Source: Lysobacterales bacterium (GTDB lineage Bacteria > Pseudomonadota > Gammaproteobacteria > Xanthomonadales > SZUA-36). Taken from it: DNA of 64,000 nucleotides. The notes beneath the pieces were generated by a model that worked only from the letters and a program-made list of their open reading frames with translations, was not told the DNA's origin and did not search any database. The stretch covers positions 108,300 to 172,299 of the forward strand of contig JABAAB010000046.1 in the NCBI GenBank assembly GCA_014238945.1, given 5' to 3'. A program made the translations under genes and the position numbers. Of this stretch, positions 10,240 through 20,012 are shown in pieces (positions within the stretch are counted from its first letter, which is position 1; each line of letters begins with the position of its first letter).

Positions 10240-11226
10240 TCAATTGTCCAGGAGGATCACGTCGACACGCCGGTTTTGCGCACGGCCTTCTTCATCTTCA
10301 TTACTGGCGATCGGAAAATCCTCACCCATGCCGACCGCGGTGATCCTGTCTGCGGCTACACCCAACTCGATCAGGGCATCTCGCACGGCCTGGGCACGCT
10401 GCCCGGACAGGCCCAGATTTCTTTCCGAATCACCACTGGAATCCGTATGGCCTTCAACTCTGATTTTTTTGCTTGGCTCTGTTTGCAACAGGTCAACAAC
10501 TTCCTCCAGACTGGAACGGCCACCTTCCACCAGGCCGGTTTCACCGGATGCAAACAGTACATCGCCCAGAGTGACAACAACGCCGCTTTCTGTTTGCCTG
10601 AGTTGTAGATTTTCCAACTGCCTGGTGAGCGATGTAATCTGCTGGCTGGCCAGGTCTGCTTCCCGGCGGGCGAATTCAGCTTCGGAGGCTCGCGACTCAG
10701 CCAACCTTCTGGCCTGCGCGGCCTCCTCTTCTGCCAACACGGCTGCGCGAGCCGATTCCGCTTCATTCTGCAGTGCCTGGTCCTTTTCTTCCCTTGCACG
10801 CTGTGCGTCTTCCGACGTTGTCGCCACCAGCAAACGTGCGCGCTCAGCCTCCATCCTGGCCTGGTCTGCTTCCAACTGGCTGGCCCTGATCAGCATGTTG
10901 CTGCGCTGCTTCTCCAGTTCACTGTGGGTTTTTTCCAACTGTTCCCGTTCGGCCATGGCACGGGCAACCTGGATACGACGGTCGGCCATGTAAACCAGGT
11001 GGAACCGGTAATTTTCATTTCCGGTCGCCAACTCGGCATTTCGCAATGCGCGTTCCGCTTCACCCAGTGCCAGTGACGCATACCCGGAAAGTTCGGGGTT
11101 AGATTTCAGGTTGTTCAGTTCATCACGAACCCGTTCCAGCGCCAGGTCTTTCTTGGGTGCTGCAGTGCAGGCAGTCAGCAATGTGAGCAGGAAAAGAATT
11201 GAAATTCTTATAATTAAACGGTTCAT
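10240..11226 (-). CDS. OmpA-family lipoprotein with N-terminal DUF4398-like region and C-terminal peptidoglycan-binding domain
   Basis: Lipobox-like LLTLLTACTAAP; coiled-coil middle; OmpA_C motif IRVEGHTDSSGDSERNLGLSGQRAQAVRDALIELGVAADRITAVGMGEDFPIASNEDEEGRAQNRRVDVILL. Confidence 0.9.
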   Translation of the reverse strand: MNRLIIRISILFLLTLLTACTAAPKKDLALERVRDELNNLKSNPELSGYASLALGEAERALRNAELATGNENYRFHLVYMADRRIQVARAMAEREQLEKTHSELEKQRSNMLIRASQLEADQARMEAERARLLVATTSEDAQRAREEKDQALQNEAESARAAVLAEEEAAQARRLAESRASEAEFARREADLASQQITSLTRQLENLQLRQTESGVVVTLGDVLFASGETGLVEGGRSSLEEVVDLLQTEPSKKIRVEGHTDSSGDSERNLGLSGQRAQAVRDALIELGVAADRITAVGMGEDFPIASNEDEEGRAQNRRVDVILLDN

Positions 11227-11588
11227 TTGAATTCATCCCCAAACGACTCGTTCAAATTCTGTTTGAGTTCATTGTTGCTTTTACGCAATTCGTTGACCTT
11301 TCTTCGGGACTTGGCTGTACGGGATTTCTCAATGGCAAGTTCCGCATTGATCTCGGCCTGTTCCAACAGGTAGACGGCTACTTCGAACTTCTGTTTTTCA
11401 ATACCCAGTTGTGCAACTTCAAGTTTCTCGCGAGCGAATCGCATTTCAACGGGTGCAAACTCATCACCCCCTGCCTGTTCCGCCAATTGAATGGACTTCT
11501 GCGCCGAGTCAAATACATCCGGACCGGGTCGGGTGGTGGTACAGGCACTCAGCAACAGACAACAAGTGGAAATCAAAATGGCTTTCAT
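11223..11588 (-). CDS. DUF4398-like lipoprotein
   Basis: MKAILISTCCLLLSACTTTRPGPDVF lipobox; overlaps start of the downstream OmpA-family gene by 4 bp; DUF4398-like helical region. Confidence 0.75.
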   Translation of the reverse strand: MKAILISTCCLLLSACTTTRPGPDVFDSAQKSIQLAEQAGGDEFAPVEMRFAREKLEVAQLGIEKQKFEVAVYLLEQAEINAELAIEKSRTAKSRRKVNELRKSNNELKQNLNESFGDEFK

Positions 11589-11698
11589 TTACTGGCAACC
11601 TGAAATTTAATGGTGATGGAACATCTGAACAATATGATTGAATTATAAACAACAACGGCAAGGGTTATACCCTTTTTTGGAAAACGATTGCTCAAGTC

Positions 11699-12367
11699 TC
11701 AGGCGAGAACGGCGTCCGGCTGATTTTCCGGTGCTGCACTGATGAACGCAGGATGGTTTCTGCACCGGGTCACGATCTCCATGATCTTTGGATAATCACC
11801 CAGTTCAACGCGAAATCTTTCCGCGTTGTAAACCTGAGGCACCAGAAAACATTCGAACAGTCCCGGGGGCTCTGAAATATCTATCACCTCGTTCGCTGGG
11901 CGTTGGGGCAATTGCTGTTCAATGGCCTCAAAGCCATTACCCATCCAGTGAGACATCCAATCGCTGGCATCGTAGGTTTTACCAAACCGGCTTTTAAGAT
12001 GCTTTTGGACACACAGGTTATTGATCGGATGGATCTCACAGGCAATTTGCAAGACCAGCGAGCGAACCCTGGCACGAGCCACCGAATCGGAGGGCAACAG
12101 CGGGTAGTCGGGGTAGTGCTCTTCCAGGAACTCGCAAATAGCCAAGGATTGTGTCAGTACAACTTCTCCGTGCAAAAGCACCGGTACCAGTCCCTGCGGA
12201 TTGATGCCCCTGAATTGTTCGCTCAGTTGCTCACCACCATCACGGACCAGATGTACAGGTATCTGCTGGTAGGCAAGACCCTTAAGATTGAGCGCGATGC
12301 GTACGCGATACGCCGCTGAACTGCGCCAATAGCTGTAAAGAACCAATGCGGTATGGTCAGCTGTCAT
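11699..12367 (-). CDS. maiA: Maleylacetoacetate isomerase (GST zeta family)
   Basis: LYSYWRSSAAYRVRIALNLKGLAYQQIPVHLVRDGGEQ...INPQGLVPVLLHGEVVLTQSLAICEFLEE; zeta-class SSAAYRVRIALN motif; adjacent to fumarylacetoacetase. Confidence 0.93.
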   Translation of the reverse strand: MTADHTALVLYSYWRSSAAYRVRIALNLKGLAYQQIPVHLVRDGGEQLSEQFRGINPQGLVPVLLHGEVVLTQSLAICEFLEEHYPDYPLLPSDSVARARVRSLVLQIACEIHPINNLCVQKHLKSRFGKTYDASDWMSHWMGNGFEAIEQQLPQRPANEVIDISEPPGLFECFLVPQVYNAERFRVELGDYPKIMEIVTRCRNHPAFISAAPENQPDAVLA

Positions 12368-13343
12368 AAACTACGATTTTCTGATCTATTGCTCCGAAAA
12401 TGGAACGACCCTGGTCGTCAAACATTTCAATCCTGATGGTGTCGCCATATTTCATAAATGGTGTGGATGGTTTGCCATCAGCGATAATTTCCAGCATACG
12501 GATTTCGGCCAGGCAAGATGCACCTTTTTCCGTGTCCTCATTGGCAATCGTGCCAGACCCAACAATGGTACCGGCGGTCAGTGCACGGGTACGCGCGGCA
12601 TGGGCCACCAGTTCGGCAAAATTGAATTGCATGTCGACACCCGCTTCGGGACAACCGAAAAATGCGCCGTTGAGTGTGCTGTGCAATGGCAACAGGACTT
12701 TGCTGTGCTGCCAGGCTTCCCCAAGTTCATCCGGTGTGACCAGTACGGGTGACAGCGCTGAGCGTGGCTTGGACTGCAAAAACCCAAATCCCTTGGCCAA
12801 CTCGGCAGGAATCAGATTGCGCAAACTCACATCATTGATCAGGCCAATCAGTTGGATATTATCAGTAGCCTGCTGCGGGGATATTGCCATTGGAACATCG
12901 TCTGTAATGATGACAATTTCAGATTCGAAGTCGATCCCATAGTCCTCGCTGGGTACGGGTACCGGGTCCCTGGGCCCCAGAAACCCGGCAGAGACTGCCT
13001 GATACATCAATGGGTCCACATAAAATGACTCCGGAACCTCGGCACCGCGTGCTCTGCGTACCCGTTCGACATGGGGTAAATATGCACTGCCGTCAACAAA
13101 TTCGTAGGCTCTGGGCAAAGGAGATGCGAGCGTTTCCATATCAAGTTCTTGTGCATGTTCACAGATGCCCTGGTTCAATTCGGCATAAACCGTGTTAAGC
13201 CTGGGTGCCGTGTGTTGCCAGTTATCAAGGGCCCATTGCAGCGTAGGTGCGATTTCCTTAACCAGCACATACCGCTCCAGTGCTCGGTCAACAACAATCA
13301 GGCTACCGTCCCGGCCACCTGTTTTCAGAGATGCAAGTTTCAT
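12357..13343 (-). CDS. Fumarylacetoacetate hydrolase family protein
   Basis: MKLASLKTGGRDGSLIVVDRALERYV...PVPSEDYGIDFESEIVIITDDVPM...GSGTIANEDTEKGASCLAEIRMLE...FMKYGDTIRIEMFD; partner of maiA. Confidence 0.92.
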   Translation of the reverse strand: MKLASLKTGGRDGSLIVVDRALERYVLVKEIAPTLQWALDNWQHTAPRLNTVYAELNQGICEHAQELDMETLASPLPRAYEFVDGSAYLPHVERVRRARGAEVPESFYVDPLMYQAVSAGFLGPRDPVPVPSEDYGIDFESEIVIITDDVPMAISPQQATDNIQLIGLINDVSLRNLIPAELAKGFGFLQSKPRSALSPVLVTPDELGEAWQHSKVLLPLHSTLNGAFFGCPEAGVDMQFNFAELVAHAARTRALTAGTIVGSGTIANEDTEKGASCLAEIRMLEIIADGKPSTPFMKYGDTIRIEMFDDQGRSIFGAIDQKIVVYDS

Positions 13344-13493
13344 CGTTTCGGAAGAGCTCCGTAAATAAAAAATTGAAGCCGCAATTGTAAGTTATTTTCG
13401 CCATGCGAGTGACCCCCGAGACTAAAATCGCAGAAAATACAGCGCATCGCCACAGACGGCGAGATTCAGATCAATAAAAGGTGATTACAGGGA

Positions 13494-14612
13494 TCAGCGC
13501 TGGTTTTGAGCAATCTCGATTATTGCGGAGCGTTGGCCACGTTGGGCAAAACAGACACCGGTTGCATCACCGGTGTGGACAACACCGGTCTTGTGGCCAT
13601 TTTTCGGGTTGAGGATCAACAATGATTTTCCTCCATCGACATAGAGCATCCCACTGTCCGGGTGTATGGCAATCTGATCAATACCGAAGTACTCGGAAGA
13701 ATTGGGAACCGGTTGTACCCAGTCGGCCTGCATAGTGCCGGTGAACGGGTTGAAATCGAAGGATTCCACAGTTTCGGTTGTCCTGATGTAGAGTCTGTCA
13801 CCGCTGTGACTGAAGACTGCCGCCACCGCGATTGCTCCATTCAGTTCCGCTGTATCCGCTTGCTTCAGACCTGGCAGAGTGAAAGAAGTCAGTCCCGATT
13901 CACGATCAAGCAATACTCCGGCCCTGGAACCCGGTGCACAACTGCCATTGTTGGGTTGGGCACCGCTACTCAGCCGGTTACCGATCAGCCCCAGTTCACC
14001 ATCCGCGTTGACACTGGCGTCATACATGGCGTTGTCATAGGGCGCCGCCAGAGTTTGTCCATAAGTTGTCGTTAACAACAATGTGCCGTCATCACAGAAT
14101 TCAGCCGAGGTGTGGTCAATGAACGGATCTGCGATGTTGATCTCTGTTCGTGTCGTGGTATCGATAATGGAAAGGGGTTCATAAACATTTCCTGCACCTG
14201 TGCTGACCAGCAGCCCACCGTCGGGGCTCAACGACATGTCTACACCGGCATTGCTGATGTCAATGCTGGATATGTCTATATTCTGGCCATCGGCCACGTG
14301 CGTTAATTGGTAAACTGCGATTTGCCGGTCGGCATGACTGGAAAAACCCGTACTCTCATCAATACTCATGGCACAGTCACCACTGACTCGACCAGTGGAA
14401 CCCTGCAGGCTGGCAACAATGGAACCGGTCTCGGCGTCGAACAGGCGCAAAACGTCAGAGTCGTTATCCGCAACCATCCCCAGGGAAGCCGCGAAAACCG
14501 AGCCGATTAAAAATTGGGAACAAAATAACGCAGAAATCGCTTTTAGCGTGCTTCCTGACTGCCTTTGTGTAGTTGTACTCCAGTAACTCTTTGCACTGAA
14601 TAACACGCGCAC
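13494..14612 (-). CDS. Exported beta-propeller/WD-like protein of unknown function
   Basis: N-terminal signal-like segment ALFCSQFLIGSVFAASLGMVADND, then repeated blade-like strands (DVLRLFDAETGSIVASLQGS, LYVDGGKSLLILNPKNGHKTGVVHTG). Confidence 0.6.
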   Translation of the reverse strand: MRVLFSAKSYWSTTTQRQSGSTLKAISALFCSQFLIGSVFAASLGMVADNDSDVLRLFDAETGSIVASLQGSTGRVSGDCAMSIDESTGFSSHADRQIAVYQLTHVADGQNIDISSIDISNAGVDMSLSPDGGLLVSTGAGNVYEPLSIIDTTTRTEINIADPFIDHTSAEFCDDGTLLLTTTYGQTLAAPYDNAMYDASVNADGELGLIGNRLSSGAQPNNGSCAPGSRAGVLLDRESGLTSFTLPGLKQADTAELNGAIAVAAVFSHSGDRLYIRTTETVESFDFNPFTGTMQADWVQPVPNSSEYFGIDQIAIHPDSGMLYVDGGKSLLILNPKNGHKTGVVHTGDATGVCFAQRGQRSAIIEIAQNQR

Positions 14613-14964
14613 TGAAACCTCCTTGTTTTATCAAATCTTTTGGGTTGTCATTTGAAATTTGATCCAAAGTGACTTTTTTGCTTGCCAATACAACCGTGCA
14701 CAAGTTTGATGTTTACCAGGCGGGACGCGAACTCTAAATGGAAACAAACCACATTAATAGCTTGAATCTGCGTCCTGCAAATCCTTATATTGTCATTACG
14801 CTACCAAATATGCGCCGGAATCCATTCCGGGTCTACTGTTGAAAATACCAGACATTTATATCCTACTAATGTCTTGAGTGTTTCAATATTGGTCGCGGAG
14901 TGTATAACATTAATTAATACCCTTGCATTTTTTAGGCCCTAATATCACTGGAATTACATAATAA

Positions 14965-15702
14965 ATGTCATCAATTTCCATACTGATCTGGCTGATTCAG
15001 CTTGGCCTGATCGTTCACGTTCTGAAAACTGGCCGCAATCGCTATTGGATCATGATGCTGTTGTTCATGCCATTAATCGGTGGGATCGCGTACCTGGTAT
15101 TGGAATTGGTCCCCGAGTTCTCCGGCAGTATTACCGGTCAAAGAGCGGTTAGGGGTGTGAAAAAGACTCTGAATCCTGGAGCAAACCTGAGACAAAGCGA
15201 GGCAGCGTGGAATCAGTCATCCAACGTGGACAATGGCCGACGCTATGCTGAAGCCTTGCTGGAATCTGGGAAACCCGACGAGGCCGGGAAAATTGTAGAA
15301 CAGTCACTCAAGGGTTTATTTGCAACTGAACCTACGTTGTTATTGATCAAGGCCCAGATTCAATATGAACAGGGACTTGAGTCCGAAGTAGTCAAAACTC
15401 TCCAACTATTACAGGAACACAATCCTGATTTCCGCTCGGCACAGGGACATCTGTTATATGCCCGGGCACTCGAAGATTCCGGCCAGTTGGACCAGGCTGT
15501 CAGGGAATACTCAGCCGTATCCGAATATTTCCCCGGTGTCGAAGCCCGGTACCGCCTGGCACTTTGCCTAAGCATCACTGGAAATATTTCTGCATCCAAA
15601 TCCGAACTCGAGTCCATAATGAACGATGCAAAGCTGGCACCTGCACATTTCCGCAAGAGCCAGAAAGCCTGGCTGGACGCAGTCAGAAAAGAATTGGGCT
15701 GA
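14965..15702 (+). CDS. PLDc_N transmembrane + TPR-repeat protein
   Basis: Two N-terminal TM segments (SILIWLIQLGLIVHVLKTGRNRYWIMMLLFMPLIGGIAYLVLELVPE) of PLDc_N type, followed by TPR-like helices. Confidence 0.75.
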   Translation: MSSISILIWLIQLGLIVHVLKTGRNRYWIMMLLFMPLIGGIAYLVLELVPEFSGSITGQRAVRGVKKTLNPGANLRQSEAAWNQSSNVDNGRRYAEALLESGKPDEAGKIVEQSLKGLFATEPTLLLIKAQIQYEQGLESEVVKTLQLLQEHNPDFRSAQGHLLYARALEDSGQLDQAVREYSAVSEYFPGVEARYRLALCLSITGNISASKSELESIMNDAKLAPAHFRKSQKAWLDAVRKELG

Positions 15703-15730
15703 GCAACAAAGAGGTCTCGGGATCACATGT

Positions 15731-15893
15731 GAAGATTCCTGCATTTGCGGGAAAGACGTTCATACTTCCACCGTCATCCCGGGGCCGCGAGTAGCAGAAC
15801 CCGGGACCTCCCTACGGTCGTATAGCGGTTTGTTGTGGCAATGTCTCAGGCTACGACAGCGTCAGGAGATTCCCGCTTTCGCGGGAACGACTT
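15731..15893. repeat. REP-like palindromic elements in intergenic region
   Basis: Two similar hairpins: TTCCTGC-attt-GCGGGAA (15736-15753) and TTCCCGC-tttc-GCGGGAA (15870-15887), each preceded by AGA; a CCCGGGG...CCCGGG pair lies between them. Confidence 0.6.
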
Positions 15894-15934
15894 GTTTTTC
15901 CTGTTATCAGTACCTGTGATCGCGCGCGCAATCA

Positions 15935-15963
15935 TTGCCCCACAGCCTCATTTCTGGTATAAA
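15935..15963 (+). promoter_or_regulatory. Sigma70-like promoter for rpsB-tsf
   Basis: TTGCCC - 17 nt - TATAAA. Confidence 0.55.
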
Positions 15964-16069
15964 GCCATGCTCTCCGGCGCATGCACTTATGGTCGGAAGA
16001 AAGATGCCGGTTTTTTTCGGGGTTGTCCCGACCAATTCACGACATCAAATACGCACACGTACCACAACC

Positions 16070-16197
16070 GCCCGGTTGGGTGCCCTGTACTGATCAGGGT
16101 TTCCGGGCAGGGTGCGTGGAGGACTAACCCGGGAAGTCAGCTACGCCGAATTTGAGTTACCGGCAGCTGGGTTTCTGCTATGTGAAGGATATTTATA
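16070..16197 (+). ncRNA. rpsB 5' leader, candidate S2 autoregulatory RNA (t44-like)
   Basis: Long non-coding leader directly before rpsB with paired segments (CCCTG-tactgat-CAGGG; repeated CCCGG/CCGGG segments). Position matches the known t44/S2 leader upstream of gammaproteobacterial rpsB; covariance model not run. Confidence 0.5.
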
Positions 16198-17496
16198 ATG
16201 CCTAATATTACCATGCGCCAGATGCTTGAAGCCGGCGTGCATTTCGGCCACCAGACACGTTACTGGAACCCCAAAATGGCTCCGTTCATATTTGGGTCTC
16301 GCGGCAAAATCCACATTATTAACCTGGAAAAATCACTACCGCTGTTGGTGGATTCAATGAATTTCATTGGCGGCATTGCCTCCAGACGAGGCAGCGTGAT
16401 TTTTGTCGGAACAAAACGTGCCGCATCAAAATCAATTGCCGAAGAGGCCCAGCGTTGCGGGATGCCCTATGTCTCTCACCGTTGGCTTGGTGGAATGCTG
16501 ACCAATTTCAGTACCATTCGTCAGTCCATCAAACGCCTGCGTCAACTGGAGCAAATGGGGGAGGATGGCTCTTTTGCCAGACTGGTTAAGAAAGAAGTAC
16601 TGCAGTTGCAACGTGAACGCGACAAACTTGAGAAAAGTCTTGGCGGTATCAAGGATATGAAAGGATTACCTGATGCGATGTTTGTGGTAGATGTCGGACA
16701 CGAGGATATCGCTGTAAAGGAAGCACGCAAACTGGGCATTCCCGTGATCGCAGTGGTAGACACCAATTGCTCACCGGATAAGATTGATTACGTTATTCCG
16801 GGCAACGATGATGCCATCCGCTCCATCCGTCTTTACACCCAACTGGCAGCCGACGCCATACTGGAAGGTCGTTCATCCATTCCACACATCGATGACAGTG
16901 ATGAATTTGTAGAACTGGATGAATACGGCAACCCGATCAAAAGGGCGGCAAAAAAAGCCAAGGCCCCGGCAGGCAAGGGTGGCAAGAAAAAAGTCGCCAA
17001 GAAGGTCGTTGTCAAGAAGGCTCCAGTAGTTATACCTGCTGAAACGGCCGAGGCCGAGACTTCGTCTGCTCCCGAAGCAGAATCAGCACCTGCGGCGACC
17101 GATGCCCCTGCTGCAGAGATTGCGGGCAGCGAAAACTCCCAGGCCACATCTGTGAAAACCGATGCCCCTTCCGGAGAAGCTGCAGGCAGCGATGATTCCC
17201 AGGTCAAATCTGTGGAGACAGTTGAAAGCACTGATGCCGAGGCTGAATCTGCGCCTTCGAAAGAAGAAAAGAGCGCCGAGGCTGAGACTTCGTCGACTGA
17301 TGAGAATGCTGCCGGTCAAACGGCACCGGCAGAAGATGAAGACGGTGCTGAGAGTGCTGCAAATCCAAAGGTAGCGGAAGCTGTGCCAGAAACTGAAGGG
17401 ACAGCCGCGACCGAAAAAAAGACTGCGGTAAAGAAGAAGGTTGCCAAGAAAAAGACGACCAAGAAAAAGGTCTCCAAAAAGGTTTCTGAAGACTGA
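16198..17496 (+). CDS. rpsB: 30S ribosomal protein S2 with long C-terminal extension
   Basis: [46 protein letters not shown]... canonical S2 through about residue 245, then an Ala/Glu/Ser-rich and Lys-rich tail to residue 432. Confidence 0.98.
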   Translation: MPNITMRQMLEAGVHFGHQTRYWNPKMAPFIFGSRGKIHIINLEKSLPLLVDSMNFIGGIASRRGSVIFVGTKRAASKSIAEEAQRCGMPYVSHRWLGGMLTNFSTIRQSIKRLRQLEQMGEDGSFARLVKKEVLQLQRERDKLEKSLGGIKDMKGLPDAMFVVDVGHEDIAVKEARKLGIPVIAVVDTNCSPDKIDYVIPGNDDAIRSIRLYTQLAADAILEGRSSIPHIDDSDEFVELDEYGNPIKRAAKKAKAPAGKGGKKKVAKKVVVKKAPVVIPAETAEAETSSAPEAESAPAATDAPAAEIAGSENSQATSVKTDAPSGEAAGSDDSQVKSVETVESTDAEAESAPSKEEKSAEAETSSTDENAAGQTAPAEDEDGAESAANPKVAEAVPETEGTAATEKKTAVKKKVAKKKTTKKKVSKKVSED

Positions 17497-17592
17497 GAAT
17501 TGCCAAAAGTACGAGACGCTCACGTTATCGAACGGGGCGTCTGCCCGGCTCCATGCCGGACCTGATTAAACTGAATGAGAAGGAATATTGAG

Positions 17593-18468
17593 ATGGCCAT
17601 AACTGCCTCAATGGTTAAAGAACTGCGTGAGCGTACCGGTGCCGGCATGATGGAATGCAAGAGAGCACTGGTTGAAACCAATGGTGACATTGATGCCGCA
17701 ATGGAGCATTTGCGCAAATCCGGGCTTGCCCAGGCTGATAAGAAAGCAACGCGGGTTGCCGCAGAAGGCCGTATTATCTTCGCAGCTAATGACGAAGCGA
17801 GTGAAGCGGTCCTGGTAGAAGTTAATTGTGAAACCGATTTCGTCGCAAAAGATGCGAATTTCCTGACATTTGCGAATGCGGTGGCTGGAATTGCACTGGC
17901 ATCCGGAACTTCGGACGTTGCCACCCTGATGGAATCAGATTTTGAAGACACAAGTCTGGAAGTTGCGCGCCAGACCCTGGTGTCAAAAATAGGGGAAAAT
18001 GTCCAGGTTCGAAGAATCGCCCGGATGAGCACCACTGACACCATCGGCGCTTATGTCCACGGTGGGCGCATTGGCGTTTTGGTTGAAACACAGGGCGGAG
18101 ATGACGAACTCGCCCGCGATATAGCCATGCACATCACTGCACTCAATCCCGCCTATGTCAGCGCCGACAACGTGCCTGCGGATGTTCTGGAAAAGGAACA
18201 GAAATTTTTGACAGAACAAGCGCTTGAAAGCGGCAAGCCTGCAAATATTGTTGAAAAGATGGTCACAGGGCGTTTACGTAAGCACCTGGCTGAAATCACC
18301 TTGCTTGGCCAGCCATTTGTCAAGGATGGCGACTTAACGGTAGCCAAACTCCTGAACCTCAAGGGTGCCAGTGTGAAAGGGTTTACCCGTCTCGCCGTGG
18401 GTGAAGGCATCGAGAAAAAGGAAGACAACTTTGCGGACGAAGTCATGCAACAGGTGAAAGGCGGGTAA
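17593..18468 (+). CDS. tsf: Translation elongation factor Ts
   Basis: MAITASMVKELRERTGAGMMECKRALVETNGDIDAAMEHLRKSG...; follows rpsB. Start at ATG 17593. Confidence 0.98.
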   Translation: MAITASMVKELRERTGAGMMECKRALVETNGDIDAAMEHLRKSGLAQADKKATRVAAEGRIIFAANDEASEAVLVEVNCETDFVAKDANFLTFANAVAGIALASGTSDVATLMESDFEDTSLEVARQTLVSKIGENVQVRRIARMSTTDTIGAYVHGGRIGVLVETQGGDDELARDIAMHITALNPAYVSADNVPADVLEKEQKFLTEQALESGKPANIVEKMVTGRLRKHLAEITLLGQPFVKDGDLTVAKLLNLKGASVKGFTRLAVGEGIEKKEDNFADEVMQQVKGG

Positions 18469-18553
18469 CATCACGACACTCTCAGGAGCTGACTTACAGC
18501 GCAAGGATTCAAGTATAATATGAACATGGCAGACCAGGTAACAAAGCTACCTT

Positions 18554-19270
18554 ATGCGCGGTAAGACCGCCTACCAGCGAATACTTCTGAAGCTCAGCGG
18601 TGAGGCACTGCTGGGCAATGAGGACTACGGTATCGACCCGGCCGTCATTGATCGAATCGCTGGTGAAATCCACGAAGTTCTCAACATGGGTGTACAGGTA
18701 GCCATCGTCATAGGTGGTGGCAATATCTTCAGGGGCGCCGGTCTCGCTGAATCCGGTATTGACCGTGTTACCGGGGATCATATGGGCATGCTGGCTACCC
18801 TGATGAACTCACTTGCCTTGCAGGATTCCATGGAAAAAGCTGGAATCGCAGCGAGAGTAATGTCGGCTATTTCTGTGCATGACGTCAGCGAAGATTATAT
18901 ACGCCGCCGCGCGACCAGGCATCTTGAAAAAGGCCGCGCAGTCATAATTGCAGGCGGTACCGGAAACCCGTTTTTTACCACAGACACGGCGGCTGCATTG
19001 AGAGCGATAGAGGTCGGTGCAGATATCGTCCTCAAGGCCACCAAGGTTGATGGCGTGTTCTCCGCAGATCCCGCAATTGATGATGAGGCAGAACTATATA
19101 AATCCCTGAGTTATGATGAGGTGATCGAGGGCAAACTTGGTGTCATGGACGCCAATGCAATCGTTCTGTGCCGCGATCAGGGCATGCCCATCCGGGTATT
19201 CAACGTCTTCGGCAGTGGAAACCTGATGCAAATAGTCAAGGGCAAACCGGTTGGAACGATTATTCGGTAG
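18554..19270 (+). CDS. pyrH: UMP kinase
   Basis: [33 protein letters not shown]...[10 protein letters not shown]...[17 protein letters not shown]; conserved position after tsf. Confidence 0.98.
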   Translation: MRGKTAYQRILLKLSGEALLGNEDYGIDPAVIDRIAGEIHEVLNMGVQVAIVIGGGNIFRGAGLAESGIDRVTGDHMGMLATLMNSLALQDSMEKAGIAARVMSAISVHDVSEDYIRRRATRHLEKGRAVIIAGGTGNPFFTTDTAAALRAIEVGADIVLKATKVDGVFSADPAIDDEAELYKSLSYDEVIEGKLGVMDANAIVLCRDQGMPIRVFNVFGSGNLMQIVKGKPVGTIIR

Positions 19271-19423
19271 ACTGGTTGGCATCTGGTAACTTCAACAACA
19301 ACATCCTCCTTATTTGCTGCTAAAATTGATTGTTCAACTGTTATCGCAGTTTGAACGGGGATTCAAATTGCTCCGCAATGACTGACCAGTTAATACCTGA
19401 CCATCACTGGCAACAGGGAGAAC

Positions 19424-19984
19424 ATGATGATCGAAGAAATTAAGAAAGATACACGCATCCGGATGGGGAAGAGTCTGGCAGCGCTACGTACTGAATTGGC
19501 CAAGATTAGAACCGGCCGTGCCCATCCAAGTTTGTTGGAGCATGTCCACGTAGATTATTATGGAAGTGAGGTTCCGATCAGCCAGGCCGCCAGTGTTTCG
19601 GTTGAAGATGCCCGCACGCTGGCCGTTACCGCATGGGATAAAACCATGGTCCAACCCCTGGAAAAAGCCATAATGAGCTCTGACCTGGGTCTCAATCCCA
19701 TCACCGCCGGCACCATCATTCGTATTCCTCTGCCCCCGCTGACCGAGGAACGAAGGATCGCACTCGGGAAGGTGGTTCACAACGAGGGTGAAAATACCAA
19801 GATCGCCATCCGAAACATTCGCAGAGACGCCAATCATCACATCAAGGACCTGTTGAAAGACAAGGAAATTTCTGAAGATGAAGACCACCGGGCAGAACAG
19901 GAAATTCAAAACCTTACCAACCTGCACGTTGCAAAAGCCGATGAGATTGTAGCGGAAAAAGAACAGGAACTGCTGGAGTTTTGA
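19424..19984 (+). CDS. frr: Ribosome recycling factor
   Basis: [73 protein letters not shown]... Confidence 0.98.
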   Translation: MMIEEIKKDTRIRMGKSLAALRTELAKIRTGRAHPSLLEHVHVDYYGSEVPISQAASVSVEDARTLAVTAWDKTMVQPLEKAIMSSDLGLNPITAGTIIRIPLPPLTEERRIALGKVVHNEGENTKIAIRNIRRDANHHIKDLLKDKEISEDEDHRAEQEIQNLTNLHVAKADEIVAEKEQELLEF

Positions 19985-20012
19985 TGCCTAGCGGTGGAAG
20001 CCAGGAACTCCA

